From positions 577,562 to 641,561 of the forward strand of contig NZ_LT699744.1 of assembly GCF_900155385.1 (NCBI RefSeq): 64,000 bases of DNA, given 5' to 3'. The position numbers were made by a program, and so were the translations under genes. This DNA comes from Vreelandella massiliensis. GTDB lineage: Bacteria; Pseudomonadota; Gammaproteobacteria; Pseudomonadales; Halomonadaceae. The notes under the pieces were generated by a model. It did no database searches. It saw only the letters and a list, made by a program, of their open reading frames with translations, and had not been told where the DNA came from. Every line of letters begins with the position of its first letter. The stretch's first letter is position 1. Shown in pieces: positions 18,082 through 28,519 of the stretch.

Positions 18082-18936
18082 TTACGTCTCGATCGGGGTG
18101 TCGTCGCGGTTGCCCCACTCGCCCCAGGAACCGGCATAGCCGCGCATGTTAAAGCCTAACGCTTTGCCAACCAACCAGGTAAAGCTGCTGCGGTGGTGGC
18201 TTTGGCAGTGGGTGGCAATCTCCATCTCCGGCGTTAAGCCCATCGCCTCAAGCTCGGTAATGAGCTCCGCATAGTCGCGGATGCGCAGATCGCGCTGTCG
18301 ATCCATGGCATCGAGCCAATCCATGTTGACCGCGCCAGGAATATGGCCTAAATGCTTGTTATTGCCCATTTGGCCGCTGTATTCGGCGCTTGAGCGCGCG
18401 TCCCAAACAGCGAACTGTGGGTCGTTAAGCCGCTCTTTGATTTCGTCGCAGGTAATACGCACCTGGGGGTTGAGAATCTCGGCGTGGTATTCGCTGGGTG
18501 TCGGTGCGCTGGGCTCGGTGCTCTCGGGCAGGCTCGCGCCGCGCCAAGCATGAATGCCGCCGTTTAAGTAGGAGTAGCGGGTATGGCCCATCAGCTCCAG
18601 TGTCCACAAAAGCCGCGCTGCCCAGCCACCGCCCTCGTCGTCGTAGGCCACGACGTGGGTATCGCGGGTGAGGCCAAGGGCGCTAAATAACCTTGAGAGT
18701 GTCTCCACCTCGGGTACGTCGCTTGGCACCGGGCCGGCACCGCGCATCAGATGGCGAAAATCGAGAAAAATCGCCCCCGGCACATGGCCTTCAGCGTAGC
18801 TATCGGCGTTAACCGGCACGTCGATGATTAAAAGCTCGGGCTGATCAAGGTGCTCAAATAGCTGCTCGGGCTCGACAATCAGCGGTAAAAGGTTGGCTTC
18901 TGAGCTGTGCTGGGCGGAGGAAGAGGGGGCGGTCAT
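18082..18936 (-). CDS. rhdA: Thiosulfate sulfurtransferase (rhodanese, RhdA-like)
   Basis: A 284-residue tandem rhodanese that moves sulfane sulfur from thiosulfate to thiophilic acceptors. The first domain (about 20-140) is inactive, with Asp99 region AYDDEGGGWAARL in place of the cysteine loop. The second carries the active loop CQSHHRS with Cys244. That loop resembles the CQTHHRS of Azotobacter vinelandii RhdA and differs from the CGSGVT type of 3-mercaptopyruvate sulfurtransferases, hence the symbol. It is 12 bases after rsgA and before psd. Confidence 0.9.
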   Translation of the reverse strand: MTAPSSSAQHSSEANLLPLIVEPEQLFEHLDQPELLIIDVPVNADSYAEGHVPGAIFLDFRHLMRGAGPVPSDVPEVETLSRLFSALGLTRDTHVVAYDDEGGGWAARLLWTLELMGHTRYSYLNGGIHAWRGASLPESTEPSAPTPSEYHAEILNPQVRITCDEIKERLNDPQFAVWDARSSAEYSGQMGNNKHLGHIPGAVNMDWLDAMDRQRDLRIRDYAELITELEAMGLTPEMEIATHCQSHHRSSFTWLVGKALGFNMRGYAGSWGEWGNRDDTPIET

Positions 18937-18948
18937 GACGGGCTCCTT

Positions 18949-19989
18949 TTAGCGATCGGTATCCAAACTGGCAAGAATGCGCCGGTAGCTGGCAAAACGG
19001 TGTGGATGAATCTTGCCTTCCTCTACGGCGTCGAGTAAAGCGCAGCCGGGTTCGTTGATATGACGGCAGTCGCGAAAACGGCAGTGGCCAAGAAAGGGAC
19101 GAAATTCGACAAAGCCGTCGGTCACCGTCGCTTCGTCGAGGTGCGTCAGCCCAAATTCGCGGATACCCGGGGAGTCGATGAGTTCGCCGGTGGGCACGCG
19201 CTCGCCTTTGGCGTCAAGGCGATACATGATGTAAAGGCGCGCGGTGGTGGTGGTGTGTGTCCCTTTGCGCGACTCCTCCGAGAGCGCGCCGATGCGTAGC
19301 GTCTCTTCCGGCAGTAAGCGGTCTATCAGCGATGACTTCCCCACGCCGCTTTGGCCGACAAAGGCAGACGTTCGTCCGGTAAGCTGTTCGCGCAGGGCTT
19401 CCAGGCCCGCTTCTGAAGCCGTGGTGGTGCGCACCACAGGGTAGCCTAATGCTTGGTAGCGCGCTAACAGCTCGCTCAGTTCGCCGCCGTCTTTCGGTAG
19501 CAGATCGACTTTGTTGAGCACTAGCACCGGGGCAATGCCCGTGGCTTCGGCGGCGACAAGGTAACGGTCGATGAGGTTGGCGTGGGGGGCAGGCTCGGCG
19601 GCGAAGACCACGAGAATCTGGTCGATATTGGCGGCCACCGGTTTGAGCTGCCCGCGGGCGTCGGGGCGCGTCAGCACGCTGTCACGCTCGCTGCGTGCGA
19701 CCACGACACCCGTGCCCTCTTGGCCGGCGCGCCAAATCACCCTATCGCCAGTCACCAGGCCCTCAAGGTTGGCGCGTAGATGGCAGCGTACTGGGGTGCG
19801 GTGGGTATCCTGCACTTCAAGGGTGCGACCAAAGTGGGCCACTACGCGGCCACGCTGCTCGTCACCGTACTCTCCCGCGGCGAGTTTCTCTGCCTCGTCA
19901 GCGCCGCGCTTTTGGGCGCGTTTCTCCCGCTCGGCTTGAATCTTCTCGACCCGCCAGCGCTGCTGCCGGCTCAGTTTACGTTTGCTCAT
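18949..19989 (-). CDS. rsgA: Small ribosomal subunit biogenesis GTPase RsgA
   Basis: A circularly permuted GTPase that checks late 30S assembly. The order of motifs is as expected for the permutation: NKVD (G4), then GQSGVGKSSL (G1), then DSPG (G3). An N-terminal OB-fold precedes it, and a C-terminal zinc knuckle follows (CRFRDCRHINEPGC). The N-terminal 30 residues are basic and bind rRNA in homologues. A GTG two codons upstream is possible; ATG at 19989 (MSKRKLS) matches the E. coli start. The orn gene, also an RNA-metabolism gene, is divergent. Confidence 0.96.
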   Translation of the reverse strand: MSKRKLSRQQRWRVEKIQAEREKRAQKRGADEAEKLAAGEYGDEQRGRVVAHFGRTLEVQDTHRTPVRCHLRANLEGLVTGDRVIWRAGQEGTGVVVARSERDSVLTRPDARGQLKPVAANIDQILVVFAAEPAPHANLIDRYLVAAEATGIAPVLVLNKVDLLPKDGGELSELLARYQALGYPVVRTTTASEAGLEALREQLTGRTSAFVGQSGVGKSSLIDRLLPEETLRIGALSEESRKGTHTTTTARLYIMYRLDAKGERVPTGELIDSPGIREFGLTHLDEATVTDGFVEFRPFLGHCRFRDCRHINEPGCALLDAVEEGKIHPHRFASYRRILASLDTDR

Positions 19990-20058
19990 GGCCACCTGAT
20001 TATCGCTGCCGCTTGTTGATGCGTGTCGAGGAACACGTATTCAAACGGGTATTCATAG

Positions 20059-20079
20059 GTACAATAGCGCGTATTGTAC
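20059..20079. repeat. Inverted repeat in the rsgA-orn divergent region
   Basis: GTACAATA (20059-20066) and TATTGTAC (20072-20079) are perfect 8-base complements around GCGCG, giving a 21-base near-palindrome. It is central in the 150-base region between the two divergent genes. TACAAT occurs on both strands and could act as a -10 in either direction. No good -35 was found, so promoter function is only possible. Confidence 0.45.
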
Positions 20080-20139
20080 GGATTTTTGTTTTGACGGTGG
20101 GGCTAAATCGCCGCTACCGCGCGTAAAGGGGAGTTGAGC

Positions 20140-20724
20140 ATGAGTGAAACGGGCACGCCACGCAAAGACTTACTGGTCTGGATCGATTTGGAAATGACCG
20201 GCCTTGACCCGGAGAAAGAGCGCATTATCGAAGTCGCGACACTCATTACCGATGCCGATCTGAACGTCGTGGCGGAAGGGCCGGTGATCGCGGTGAAGCA
20301 GCCGGATAGCCTACTCGACAGCATGGATGAGTGGTGCACCAAAACCCACGGCGCCTCGGGGCTCACGGCGCGCGTGAAAGAGAGCGATGTGGATACCGCA
20401 ACCGCCGAGCGCCAAACGCTTGCGTTTCTGCGCCAATATGCCGTGCCGAACTCCTCGCCGATGTGCGGCAACAGCGTGCATCAAGACCGGCGCTTTTTAG
20501 AGCGCGAGATGCCGGAGTTGCTGGCGTTTTTCCACTATCGCAACCTAGATGTATCGACGCTTAAAGAGCTGGCCACGCGCTGGAACCCCGGCGCCAAGGC
20601 GGGCTTTAAAAAGCGTAACGTGCATCTGGCGATGGATGACATTAAAGAGTCCATTGATGAGCTGGCGCACTACCGTAATACCTTCTTACGCCTGGATAAC
20701 GCTTCTGCCGACGAGGAGGAGTAA
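20140..20724 (+). CDS. orn: Oligoribonuclease
   Basis: A 3'-5' exoribonuclease that degrades RNA di- to pentamers, including pGpG from c-di-GMP turnover. The 194-residue protein has the DEDDh signature: Asp16 and Glu18 in [24 protein letters not shown] with the next Asp, and [10 protein letters not shown] near the C-terminus. The ATG at 20140 has AGGGGAG seven bases ahead; an upstream TTG two codons earlier is less likely. Essential in several gammaproteobacteria. Confidence 0.97.
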   Translation: MSETGTPRKDLLVWIDLEMTGLDPEKERIIEVATLITDADLNVVAEGPVIAVKQPDSLLDSMDEWCTKTHGASGLTARVKESDVDTATAERQTLAFLRQYAVPNSSPMCGNSVHQDRRFLEREMPELLAFFHYRNLDVSTLKELATRWNPGAKAGFKKRNVHLAMDDIKESIDELAHYRNTFLRLDNASADEEE

Positions 20725-20740
20725 GCGGGAAAGCGAAGGG

Positions 20741-21892
20741 CTAGGCTGTCGCGATACGAGCGAGGCGTTTTTGGCGCTGCTCGGCCAGCGCCCAGGCGAC
20801 GTGCTCGCGTACTAAGGCATCGGGATAGGCGCGCCTAGCGAGCAGGGCGGCTTCGACTTTTTCGCTCCAGGGCGCATTACCCAAAGCCACGGCGATATTA
20901 CGCAGCCAGCGGGCATAGCCAATGCGGCGAATCGCGCTGCCGGCGGTGTTGTCGAGAAAGGCCTCTTCGCTCCAGGCGAACAGGCTCAACAGTTCCGCGC
21001 GGTCAAAGTCGTGACGGGGATAAAAATCCGCTTCTTGAGTGGCAGGCGCGAAGCGGGTAAAAGGGCAAAAAAGCTGGCAGTCGTCGCAGCCGTAGATACG
21101 ATTCCCCATGGCGCGGCGATATTCGACCGGAATCGCTCCGTGCAGCTCAATAGTAAGATACGAAATGCACTTGCGTGAATCGATGACTTTGTCGGCAACG
21201 ATGGCCCCGGTGGGGCAGGCGCGCTGACACGCATCGCAGCTACCGCAGTGTTCATTCGCAAACGGTGGGTCCACCGGTAGCGGCAGGTCGGTATAAAGCT
21301 CACCCAGAAAAAACAGCGACCCGGCTTTGGGGTTGAGCAGCATGGCGTTTTTGCCGAACCAGCCGAGCCCGGCTTTTTGTGCCAAGGCGCGCTCCATGAC
21401 CGGCGCCGAATCGACAAACGCGCGGTAGCCGAAAGCCCCCGCTTTTTGCTCGATGTTTCGTGCCAGCTGCGCTAAGCGCTTGCGCATTAACTTGTGATAA
21501 TCGCGCCCTAGCGCATAGCGTGATATATACGCGCCTTCAGGTGTCTCGAGCTGCTTGACGTTTTCGATGTCAGCCGGAAGATAGTCCATACGCACGCTGA
21601 TCACGCGCTGTGTGCCGGGCTCTAGCTCAGCAGGACGGGTACGCTTGGTGCCGTGCTTGGCCATAAAACCCATCTCGCCCTGATAGCCGTGATCGAGCCA
21701 GTGATTAAGATGGTCTTCGTGCGTGGCCAGCTCGGTATCGGTGATGCCGACCTGCTGAAAGCCCAGCTCCAAGCCCCAGCGCTTGATGTCGTCGCGCAGG
21801 CTCTCAAGCGTTTCGATGGAAAGGGTGTCAGACGCAGATTGAGGGGTATCAGCGTCAGGAGTCTTAGAGTGAGACGCGGGGAGTTTGGGCAT
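20741..21892 (-). CDS. queG: Epoxyqueuosine reductase
   Basis: Reduces epoxyqueuosine to queuosine in tRNA, using cobalamin and two [4Fe-4S] clusters. Cluster motifs are CGSCDACQRACPTG and CDDCQLFCPF. The N-terminal LGFQQVGITD and ALGRDYHKLMRKRL segments are typical. The start is uncertain: ATG 21892 gives MPKLPAS, while GTG 21922 and ATG 21910 are in frame, and none has a good ribosome site. The first 40 residues look unconserved. It converges with orn and is divergent from nnrD. Cobalamin need fits the presence of cobO at 35.1 kb. Confidence 0.94.
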   Translation of the reverse strand: MPKLPASHSKTPDADTPQSASDTLSIETLESLRDDIKRWGLELGFQQVGITDTELATHEDHLNHWLDHGYQGEMGFMAKHGTKRTRPAELEPGTQRVISVRMDYLPADIENVKQLETPEGAYISRYALGRDYHKLMRKRLAQLARNIEQKAGAFGYRAFVDSAPVMERALAQKAGLGWFGKNAMLLNPKAGSLFFLGELYTDLPLPVDPPFANEHCGSCDACQRACPTGAIVADKVIDSRKCISYLTIELHGAIPVEYRRAMGNRIYGCDDCQLFCPFTRFAPATQEADFYPRHDFDRAELLSLFAWSEEAFLDNTAGSAIRRIGYARWLRNIAVALGNAPWSEKVEAALLARRAYPDALVREHVAWALAEQRQKRLARIATA

Positions 21893-21964
21893 AATAAGCG
21901 CTACAGCCATCAACGTGAGCACGTTATGCTAACGCTAACGTGACAGCATGCGAAAGGAGATTCC

Positions 21965-23458
21965 GTGAGCTTGTTAAGATCTTCAACGCTTAGGCCGCTC
22001 TACACGGCCGAGCAGGTAGGTGAGCTGGACCGCCGCACGATCGCCAGCGGCATCGATGGCTTCGCGTTGATGCAGCGCGCGGCGTCGAGCGCCTGGCACA
22101 GTTTTCGCGCTCGCTGGCCCCAAGCCCGCACGGTGAGCGTGCTATGCGGCGGTGGCAACAACGGCGGCGATGGCCATGTGTTTGCCGCATTGGCCGCGCA
22201 GTCGGGGCTAAAGGTGCAGCGCGTTACGCTCAAGCCGATCGACGAACTCAAAGGCGATGCCCTAAAAGCGGCTCAGCTTGCCACCGCCGCGGGCGTGGGT
22301 GACGAGCCGTGGCAGGAAGAGCTGGAGCTAACCGGTGAGGTCATGGTCGATGCGCTTTTGGGTACCGGGCTGAACGGAGAAGTCGCCGGGCGCTTTCGTC
22401 AAGTGATCGAGGTGGTGAATGCCTTGGGTAGACCAACGCTTGCCATTGATATTCCCTCGGGGCTTGCCGCGGATACGGGCGCGGTGCTTGGGGTGGCGAT
22501 TCGGGCGTCATGCACGGTGACTTTTATTGGCGATAAAGTCGGTCTACATACCGGCGATGCACCCGCGTATATTGGCGAGATCGACTTCCGCCCGTTGGGT
22601 GTGAAATCGCAAGCCTACTTTGATATCCCGCCAACGGCGTGGCGCCTGAGTGAAAGCCTGCTGACGGAAGTATTCACGCCGCGCAAGCGGACCGCGCATA
22701 AAGGGGATATGGGCCATGTGCTGGTGCTGGGAGGGGGCCCGGGGCTTGGTGGGGCGGCACTTTTGGCCTCGCAGACGGCCGCGCGGCTTGGCGCGGGTAA
22801 AGTGAGCTTGGCCACGGCGCCCGAGCATGTGGTGGCAAGCCTTGTACGCTGTCCGGAGGTGATGGCCCACGGGGTGCGCGGGACAGCAGAGCTTGGTGAG
22901 TTGCCAAGCCAAAGCGATGTCATCGTGGTAGGGCCAGGCCTGGGTCAAGGGAGCTGGGGGCAGGCGATGCTGCAAAGCGCTCTGGATAGCGATAAACCGC
23001 TTGTTATCGATGCCGATGGACTTAATCTGTTGGTCAGCCACTGGCCCGATACCCGTCGCGATGACTGGGTGTTAACTCCGCACCCGGGCGAGGCGGCGCG
23101 GTTGCTGGGGATTAGCCCGGCCGAGGTTCAAGCGGATCGCCCCGCTGCGGCGCGTGCGCTGCAACGCCAACGTGGCGGTACGGTGGTGTTAAAAGGCGCT
23201 GGTACGCTGATCGCCGGCCCAAGCGGGCTTTTGGTCTGCCCTTACGGCAACCCGGGAATGGCCAGCGGCGGTATGGGCGATGCCTTAAGCGGCATGCTGG
23301 GGGCGCTCATTGCTCAGCGTCGTGAGAGCGAGCAGAGCGCATGGCTTGCGACGCTGTTACATGCACTGGCCGCTGATGCAGGTGCTGCTGAGTGCGGCGA
23401 GCGTGGCTTGCTTGCCAGTGATCTGGCATCCTATGCACGCTCATTAATCAATCCGTGA
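21965..23458 (+). CDS. nnrD: Bifunctional NAD(P)H-hydrate epimerase / ADP-dependent dehydratase
   Basis: Repairs hydrated NADH and NADPH. The N-terminal half (1-215) is the YjeF_N epimerase with GGGNNGGDGHVFA. The C-terminal half (about 225-497) is a ribokinase-like dehydratase with the NPGMASGGMGDALSG motif. At 497 residues it matches the fused E. coli YjeF/Nnr. The GTG start at 21965 is preceded by AAGGAGA at good spacing. Its stop lies within the ribosome-site region of tsaE, and the pair is conserved in gammaproteobacteria. Confidence 0.95.
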   Translation: MSLLRSSTLRPLYTAEQVGELDRRTIASGIDGFALMQRAASSAWHSFRARWPQARTVSVLCGGGNNGGDGHVFAALAAQSGLKVQRVTLKPIDELKGDALKAAQLATAAGVGDEPWQEELELTGEVMVDALLGTGLNGEVAGRFRQVIEVVNALGRPTLAIDIPSGLAADTGAVLGVAIRASCTVTFIGDKVGLHTGDAPAYIGEIDFRPLGVKSQAYFDIPPTAWRLSESLLTEVFTPRKRTAHKGDMGHVLVLGGGPGLGGAALLASQTAARLGAGKVSLATAPEHVVASLVRCPEVMAHGVRGTAELGELPSQSDVIVVGPGLGQGSWGQAMLQSALDSDKPLVIDADGLNLLVSHWPDTRRDDWVLTPHPGEAARLLGISPAEVQADRPAAARALQRQRGGTVVLKGAGTLIAGPSGLLVCPYGNPGMASGGMGDALSGMLGALIAQRRESEQSAWLATLLHALAADAGAAECGERGLLASDLASYARSLINP

Positions 23459-23469
23459 GGTCTGCTCCC

Positions 23470-23961
23470 ATGCAGGTGTCGCTGCCTAATGAAAGTGCTC
23501 ATATTGCCTTTGGGGAAATGCTTGGCCGCGTGCTGAAAGGGCGCGGTCGTGTGTACCTGGAAGGGGACTTGGGCGCGGGAAAAACCACGCTGGCCCGAGG
23601 GGTATTGCGTGCGTACGGCTATCAAGGGGCGGTAAAAAGCCCAACGTATACCCTGATCGAGCCTTACGAACTTAACGATCAGCGGCTTTACCATTTGGAT
23701 TTATACCGCCTTGGCGACCCCGAGGAGCTAGAGTTTATCGGCGGGCGCGATGTGCTTGATGACGACGCGTTATGCCTGGTGGAGTGGCCAAGCCGCGGCG
23801 AGGGCTGGCTCCCCGAGGCGGATTTGCGCCTTCACTTGGCCGTGGCTGATGCCGGCCGCATGGCTAGGCTAAGCGCCGAAACGCCGCGCGGGCAGCAGTG
23901 GCTGAGCGCGTTGGAAAATGCCTGGCAACAGCGGGTGACACACCATAGCGAGCCGTTATGA
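23470..23961 (+). CDS. tsaE: tRNA threonylcarbamoyladenosine biosynthesis protein TsaE
   Basis: The P-loop ATPase of the complex with TsaB and TsaD that makes t6A37 in ANN-decoding tRNAs. The Walker A is GDLGAGKTTLARG, with KSPTYTLIEPY and HLDLYRL following as in E. coli TsaE. A GTG at 23455 overlaps the nnrD stop and is in frame; the ATG at 23470 has GAGG nine bases ahead and gives the usual N-terminal length (163 residues). Its TGA overlaps the amidase start by four bases. Confidence 0.95.
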   Translation: MQVSLPNESAHIAFGEMLGRVLKGRGRVYLEGDLGAGKTTLARGVLRAYGYQGAVKSPTYTLIEPYELNDQRLYHLDLYRLGDPEELEFIGGRDVLDDDALCLVEWPSRGEGWLPEADLRLHLAVADAGRMARLSAETPRGQQWLSALENAWQQRVTHHSEPL

Positions 23962-25442
23962 CAAGGCGACGTGCAGGTAGTACAAGCCGAGTATGGCGAA
24001 AAGCGCTGGCCCTCTTGGTGCTTTGCGCTGTTAGCACCGTCAGCGTTAGCGCGAACGCGGCGAACGTTGAAGGAATGCGCCTCTGGGCGGCGCCTGATCA
24101 CGCGCGGCTGGTGTTTGACCTTTCCGGCGCCGTAGACGCCAACGTCTTCACGCTCGACTCGCCCTCCCGGTTGGTGATCGATATCGACGCTAGCCAGATG
24201 GGAACAGACCCTCGTACGCTCCCTCTTGAAGGCAGTGCGATTGCCGCGGTGAGAACCGGTAAGCGCAATGGCGACGACTTACGCGTGGTGCTGGACTTAA
24301 ACCGCGAAATAGAGCCACGCCACTTTACCTTGCCACCCAACGACCAGTACGGCCACCGCTTGGTGGTGGACCTGGAGTACCCCGGCGAAAACGCCATCGA
24401 AAACCCGATCGACCCCATTGAGTCGATGATACGCGAACAGGAAATCGCCGCGCAGCGTGCCAGCGTGCAACGGAGTATTGACGGTGTGGATGGCCGTGAG
24501 CCCGCGCCGCCCGAAGACGTGGCGGCGACAAAGGCGCAGCCGCACCCCAAGCGCGACATTATTATCGCCATCGACGCCGGCCACGGTGGAGAAGACCCCG
24601 GCGCGATTGGGCCTAGCGGCACCCGCGAAAAAGACGTTGTGCTTGAGATTAGCCGGCGCTTGGCTAAGAAGGTCAACGCGGCGGCGGGCTTCAAGGCCGT
24701 GTTGATCCGCGATGGGGACTACTATATTGGCTTGCGTCAGCGCACCGAACTTGCCCGCGAGCAAAAAGCCGACTTTTTTGTCTCCATTCACGCCGATGCC
24801 TTTGCGAGCCCTCGCCCCCAGGGGAGTTCCGTCTACGCGCTGTCGCAACGCGGGGCTTCCTCCGAAACGGCACAGTGGCTGGCCAATAGTGAAAATCGCG
24901 CCGATTTGATCGGGGGAGTCGATGGCAACCTTTCGCTACGCGATAAAGACCAAGTGCTGCGTGGGGTGCTGCTGGATTTGACCATGACCGCCACGCTTAA
25001 TGACTCGCTGTCGATCGGCGGGCAAGTGCTTGATCAGCTTGGGCGGGTTAACCGGTTGCACAAATCCCGCGTTGAGCAAGCGGGTTTTATGGTATTGAAG
25101 TCTCCCGATATCCCTTCACTGCTGGTGGAAACTGGGTTTATTTCCAACCCCGATGAAGAGCGGCGTTTGAAAAGCGCAAGTCACCAAGAGCATATCGCCA
25201 CGGCGCTTTTCAATGGCGTGAAAGGGCATTTTGAGCGCTATCCACCCCCGACCAGCCTGCTTGCGTGGCAGCGCGATAATCAGCGCGGTCCGTTGGGTGA
25301 CGAATACCGAATCCGGTCGGGCGACACGCTTTCAGCGATCGCGGTGCAGCACGGCGTGCCGGTGAGCCATCTCAAGCAGGCTAACGACCTTAATGGCGAT
25401 GTGATTCGTGTGGGTCAAGTGTTACGCATTCCTAACTCGTAG
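23958..25442 (+). CDS. amiB: N-acetylmuramoyl-L-alanine amidase with AMIN and LysM domains
   Basis: A periplasmic septal peptidoglycan amidase. Residues 1-34 form a signal peptide with a basic start ([13 protein letters not shown]) and cleavage near ANA. An AMIN domain (about 36-140) for septal targeting follows. The Amidase_3 domain (about 200-423) has zinc ligands His209 ([10 protein letters not shown]), Glu224 (REKD) and His277 (SIHADAF), and the catalytic Glu390 (LLVETGF). A single LysM domain (449-492) binds peptidoglycan. This order matches AmiB/AmiC of pseudomonads. The symbol is by architecture; amiC is the alternative. Confidence 0.92.
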   Translation: MTRRRAGSTSRVWRKALALLVLCAVSTVSVSANAANVEGMRLWAAPDHARLVFDLSGAVDANVFTLDSPSRLVIDIDASQMGTDPRTLPLEGSAIAAVRTGKRNGDDLRVVLDLNREIEPRHFTLPPNDQYGHRLVVDLEYPGENAIENPIDPIESMIREQEIAAQRASVQRSIDGVDGREPAPPEDVAATKAQPHPKRDIIIAIDAGHGGEDPGAIGPSGTREKDVVLEISRRLAKKVNAAAGFKAVLIRDGDYYIGLRQRTELAREQKADFFVSIHADAFASPRPQGSSVYALSQRGASSETAQWLANSENRADLIGGVDGNLSLRDKDQVLRGVLLDLTMTATLNDSLSIGGQVLDQLGRVNRLHKSRVEQAGFMVLKSPDIPSLLVETGFISNPDEERRLKSASHQEHIATALFNGVKGHFERYPPPTSLLAWQRDNQRGPLGDEYRIRSGDTLSAIAVQHGVPVSHLKQANDLNGDVIRVGQVLRIPNS

Positions 25443-25477
25443 GTGATGCTTTGGGGGTTAACCGAGTTGAGGTACCT

Positions 25478-27409
25478 GTGTCAGAAGTAACCGCTAAGCA
25501 TGCATCCCGTATTCATGTTCTCGACCCACGCCTGGCCAACCAGATTGCCGCCGGGGAAGTGGTGGAGCGCCCCGCGTCGGTCACCAAGGAGCTGCTCGAA
25601 AACGCTATTGACGCGGGAAGCCGACGTATTGAGGTGGATGTCGAGCAGGGCGGCGCCCGATTGATCAAAGTGCGCGATGACGGCGTGGGAATCGGCGAGG
25701 CGGATCTTCCCTTGGCGCTTGCCCGCCATGCGACGAGTAAAATCGAAAGCCTGGAGGATTTGGAGGGCGTCAGCTCATTGGGCTTTCGCGGTGAGGCGCT
25801 GGCATCGATCAGTTCGGTATCGCGTTTGGAGTTGATCTCCAACGCCTCAAATGATCCGCGCGATGGCTGGCGCGTGGTGGCGGAAGGTCGCGGTATGGAA
25901 GCGCGCGTGACGCCCGCACCGCATCCGCGCGGAACCAGCGTGAGCGTTCGCGATCTCTTTTTCAACACCCCGGCAAGGCGCAAGTTTCTGCGCACCGAAA
26001 AGACCGAGTTTGCCCACGTGGAGGAGGCGTTTCGCCGCCAAGCGCTCTCGCGCTACGACATTGCCTGGGTGCTGCGGCACAATCAGAAAACCGTGCATCA
26101 GCTACCCCCGGGGGATTCGCCCGCTGCCCGCGAACGGCGTATTGCATCACTTTTGGGCAAAAATTTTATCGAGCACGCGCGCTATATCGAGCGCGAAGCG
26201 GGTGCGCTGCGCCTTTCCGGTTGGGTGGGCTTGCCCACACACTCGCGCGCGCAAGCGGATCAGCAGTACTTTTTTGTGAATGGACGCGTGGTGCGGGACC
26301 GTTTAGTGGCGCACGCGGTGCGCCAGGCCTACCGCGATGTGCTTTATAACGGGCGCCATCCGGTGTTTGTCCTTTATTTGGACTTGGACCCCGACGTGGT
26401 GGACGTCAACGTGCACCCCACCAAGCATGAAGTGCGCTTTCGCGACGGGCGCATGGTGCATGATTTTTTGTATTCCAGTTTGCACCACGGTCTGGCGCAT
26501 ACGCAGCCGGCTGCCGAGGGCGCAGCCATAGAAGCAGCAGCCTTTCCCGCCAGCGACGAAAAGCCACGCGAGGCAAGCGAGGCCTCGTCGGCGCCCAGCG
26601 CTGAGCGCCACCGCTGGGAGCAGCAGGGTATCGCGCTTGCTCCCGCGTCCGAGGGGCACCCTGGGGCCGCGCGAGTGCGCCGCTTCATGCAGGGCTATCA
26701 GGCGCTTCATCCCGATCACGAAGAGACGCTCCTGACCCCACAAACCTCTGTCGATACCGGTTCCGGCAACGCCGTGCGCGAGGCCGCGATATCCCCCTTC
26801 ATGCCAGCGCAAGACCCGACGGCACCGCCGCCGTTGGGCTATGCGTTGGCTCAGCTGCACGGCGTGTATATTCTGGCGCAGAATAGCGAGGGGCTCGTGT
26901 TGGTGGATATGCACGCCGCCCACGAGCGCATCGTCTATGAGCGTATGAAGCAGCAGTGGGCGCAAAACGGCATCGATACACAGCCGCTTTTAGTGCCAGT
27001 GTCGCTCGCGGCCAGCCGCGCGGAAGTGGCCACGGTGGAGGCTGAGTGTGATGCCATCGCCAAACTGGGCGTGGAGCTTGATATCGCCGGCCCCGAAACC
27101 CTGCTGGTACGGCAGTTGCCAGCGCTGCTGGCCCAGGCTGACCCCGAACCGCTGGTGCGCGGGATGCTGGATGAGCTGGCGCAATTTGGCCGCTCCCAGC
27201 AAGTCGAAGCGCGTATTCATACGCTGCTTTCCACTATGGCGTGCCACGGCAGCGTGCGCGCCAACCGGCGTCTCACCCTCGATGAAATGAACGCCTTGCT
27301 GCGCGATATGGAGCGCACCGAGCGCAGTGATCAGTGTAACCATGGTCGCCCCACCTGGACGCTAATGGATATGCATGCGCTAGATAAACTCTTTTTACGT
27401 GGACAGTAA
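25478..27409 (+). CDS. mutL: DNA mismatch repair protein MutL
   Basis: A 643-residue MutL. The N-terminal GHKL ATPase has [21 protein letters not shown] and [13 protein letters not shown] low-complexity linker (about 350-460) leads to the C-terminal dimer domain, which has [12 protein letters not shown] (from residue 477), fitting the endonuclease motif D(Q/M)HA(X)2E(X)4E, plus ACHGSVRAN and CNHGRP. This predicts a nicking MutL as in MutH-less bacteria. The GTG at 25478 with GAGG ahead is favoured; a TTG at 25451 is in frame nine codons earlier. The gene sits between the amidase and miaA, the E. coli order. Confidence 0.95.
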   Translation: MSEVTAKHASRIHVLDPRLANQIAAGEVVERPASVTKELLENAIDAGSRRIEVDVEQGGARLIKVRDDGVGIGEADLPLALARHATSKIESLEDLEGVSSLGFRGEALASISSVSRLELISNASNDPRDGWRVVAEGRGMEARVTPAPHPRGTSVSVRDLFFNTPARRKFLRTEKTEFAHVEEAFRRQALSRYDIAWVLRHNQKTVHQLPPGDSPAARERRIASLLGKNFIEHARYIEREAGALRLSGWVGLPTHSRAQADQQYFFVNGRVVRDRLVAHAVRQAYRDVLYNGRHPVFVLYLDLDPDVVDVNVHPTKHEVRFRDGRMVHDFLYSSLHHGLAHTQPAAEGAAIEAAAFPASDEKPREASEASSAPSAERHRWEQQGIALAPASEGHPGAARVRRFMQGYQALHPDHEETLLTPQTSVDTGSGNAVREAAISPFMPAQDPTAPPPLGYALAQLHGVYILAQNSEGLVLVDMHAAHERIVYERMKQQWAQNGIDTQPLLVPVSLAASRAEVATVEAECDAIAKLGVELDIAGPETLLVRQLPALLAQADPEPLVRGMLDELAQFGRSQQVEARIHTLLSTMACHGSVRANRRLTLDEMNALLRDMERTERSDQCNHGRPTWTLMDMHALDKLFLRGQ

Positions 27410-27476
27410 CCGGCATGCTCAAGGCGAAGGTAGTGGCGACGGTATTGGTGAAGGTATGAATGAACAAGGTGCCGCG

Positions 27477-28415
27477 ATGAGCGATGCGCGCCCTTTGGCT
27501 ATCTTTTTGATGGGGCCAACCGCCGCGGGTAAAACCGATGCCGCGATTGCGCTTCACGAGCAGTTGGGCTGTGAGCTAATCAGCGTTGATTCGGCCATGG
27601 TGTATCGCGGTATGGATATTGGCAGCGCTAAGCCCAGTGCTCGGGAACTAACACGCGCCCCACACCGTCTGATCGATATCCGAGACCCGGCTGACCCTTA
27701 CTCGGCAGCGGATTTTCGTCACGATGCACTCAACGAGATGCGCCAAATTAGCGCGATGGGCGGGGTGCCACTGCTCGTCGGCGGCACCATGCTGTACTTC
27801 AAGCAGTTGGTTGAAGGTGTGGCGAACCTGCCGGCGGCCTCCCTGGCGATTCGCGCGCACTTGGCGCAGCGTATGAAAGATGAAGGGCTTAGTGCGCTCC
27901 ATCGCTCGCTATGCGAGGTGGACCCCCAGGCCGGTCAGCGCATACACCCCAATGACCCGCAGCGTACGCTGCGTGCGTTAGAGGTCTATTACGCCAGTGG
28001 GCGGCCAATGAGCGAGCTCTGGGCTGAGCAAGAGGCAACGCTTTTCCCCTGGCGAGTGGTGTCAATCGCGCTGGCGCCTGAAGACCGTAAAGTGCTGCAT
28101 CAACGCATCGCGCAGCGCTTCGCCTTAATGCTAGAAGAAGGGCTTATTGACGAGGTGGCCGCTCTGAAGCAGCGTGAAGATTTGCACCTAAACTTGCCGG
28201 CAATGAAAAGTGTTGGCTATCGTCAGGTGTGGGAGTACTTAGATGGCGAGCTGGACCGTGCGGCGCTTGTTGAGCGCGGGATCATCGCGACTCGCCAACT
28301 TGCCAAGCGCCAACTAACGTGGTTAAGGCGTTGGCAAGATCTTCACTGGGTCGATTCGCAACAGCCCACCGCGCTAGATAAGGTGCTGAAACTCGTGCGT
28401 GAAAGCGGTGCTTAG
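27477..28415 (+). CDS. miaA: tRNA dimethylallyltransferase
   Basis: Adds a dimethylallyl group to A37 of tRNAs reading UNN codons. The 312-residue protein starts [10 protein letters not shown] just before the P-loop GPTAAGKT, as in E. coli MiaA. The conserved [20 protein letters not shown] and GYRQVWEYL segments are present. In-frame starts at 27456 (ATG, ribosome site too close) and 27399 (GTG) are less likely. The gene is followed by hfq after 104 bases, which probably include an additional hfq promoter as known in other bacteria; none was identified here. Confidence 0.95.
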   Translation: MSDARPLAIFLMGPTAAGKTDAAIALHEQLGCELISVDSAMVYRGMDIGSAKPSARELTRAPHRLIDIRDPADPYSAADFRHDALNEMRQISAMGGVPLLVGGTMLYFKQLVEGVANLPAASLAIRAHLAQRMKDEGLSALHRSLCEVDPQAGQRIHPNDPQRTLRALEVYYASGRPMSELWAEQEATLFPWRVVSIALAPEDRKVLHQRIAQRFALMLEEGLIDEVAALKQREDLHLNLPAMKSVGYRQVWEYLDGELDRAALVERGIIATRQLAKRQLTWLRRWQDLHWVDSQQPTALDKVLKLVRESGA

Positions 28416-28519
28416 CGTAAGATAGGTGGTTCTTAGTGAGTGTTTTCGAGCGGCCGGCCTACCGGGCCTTTCGGGTAACAATGTTAACCAACCCCAACGA
28501 CAGTTTTAGGGAGAGCAAC

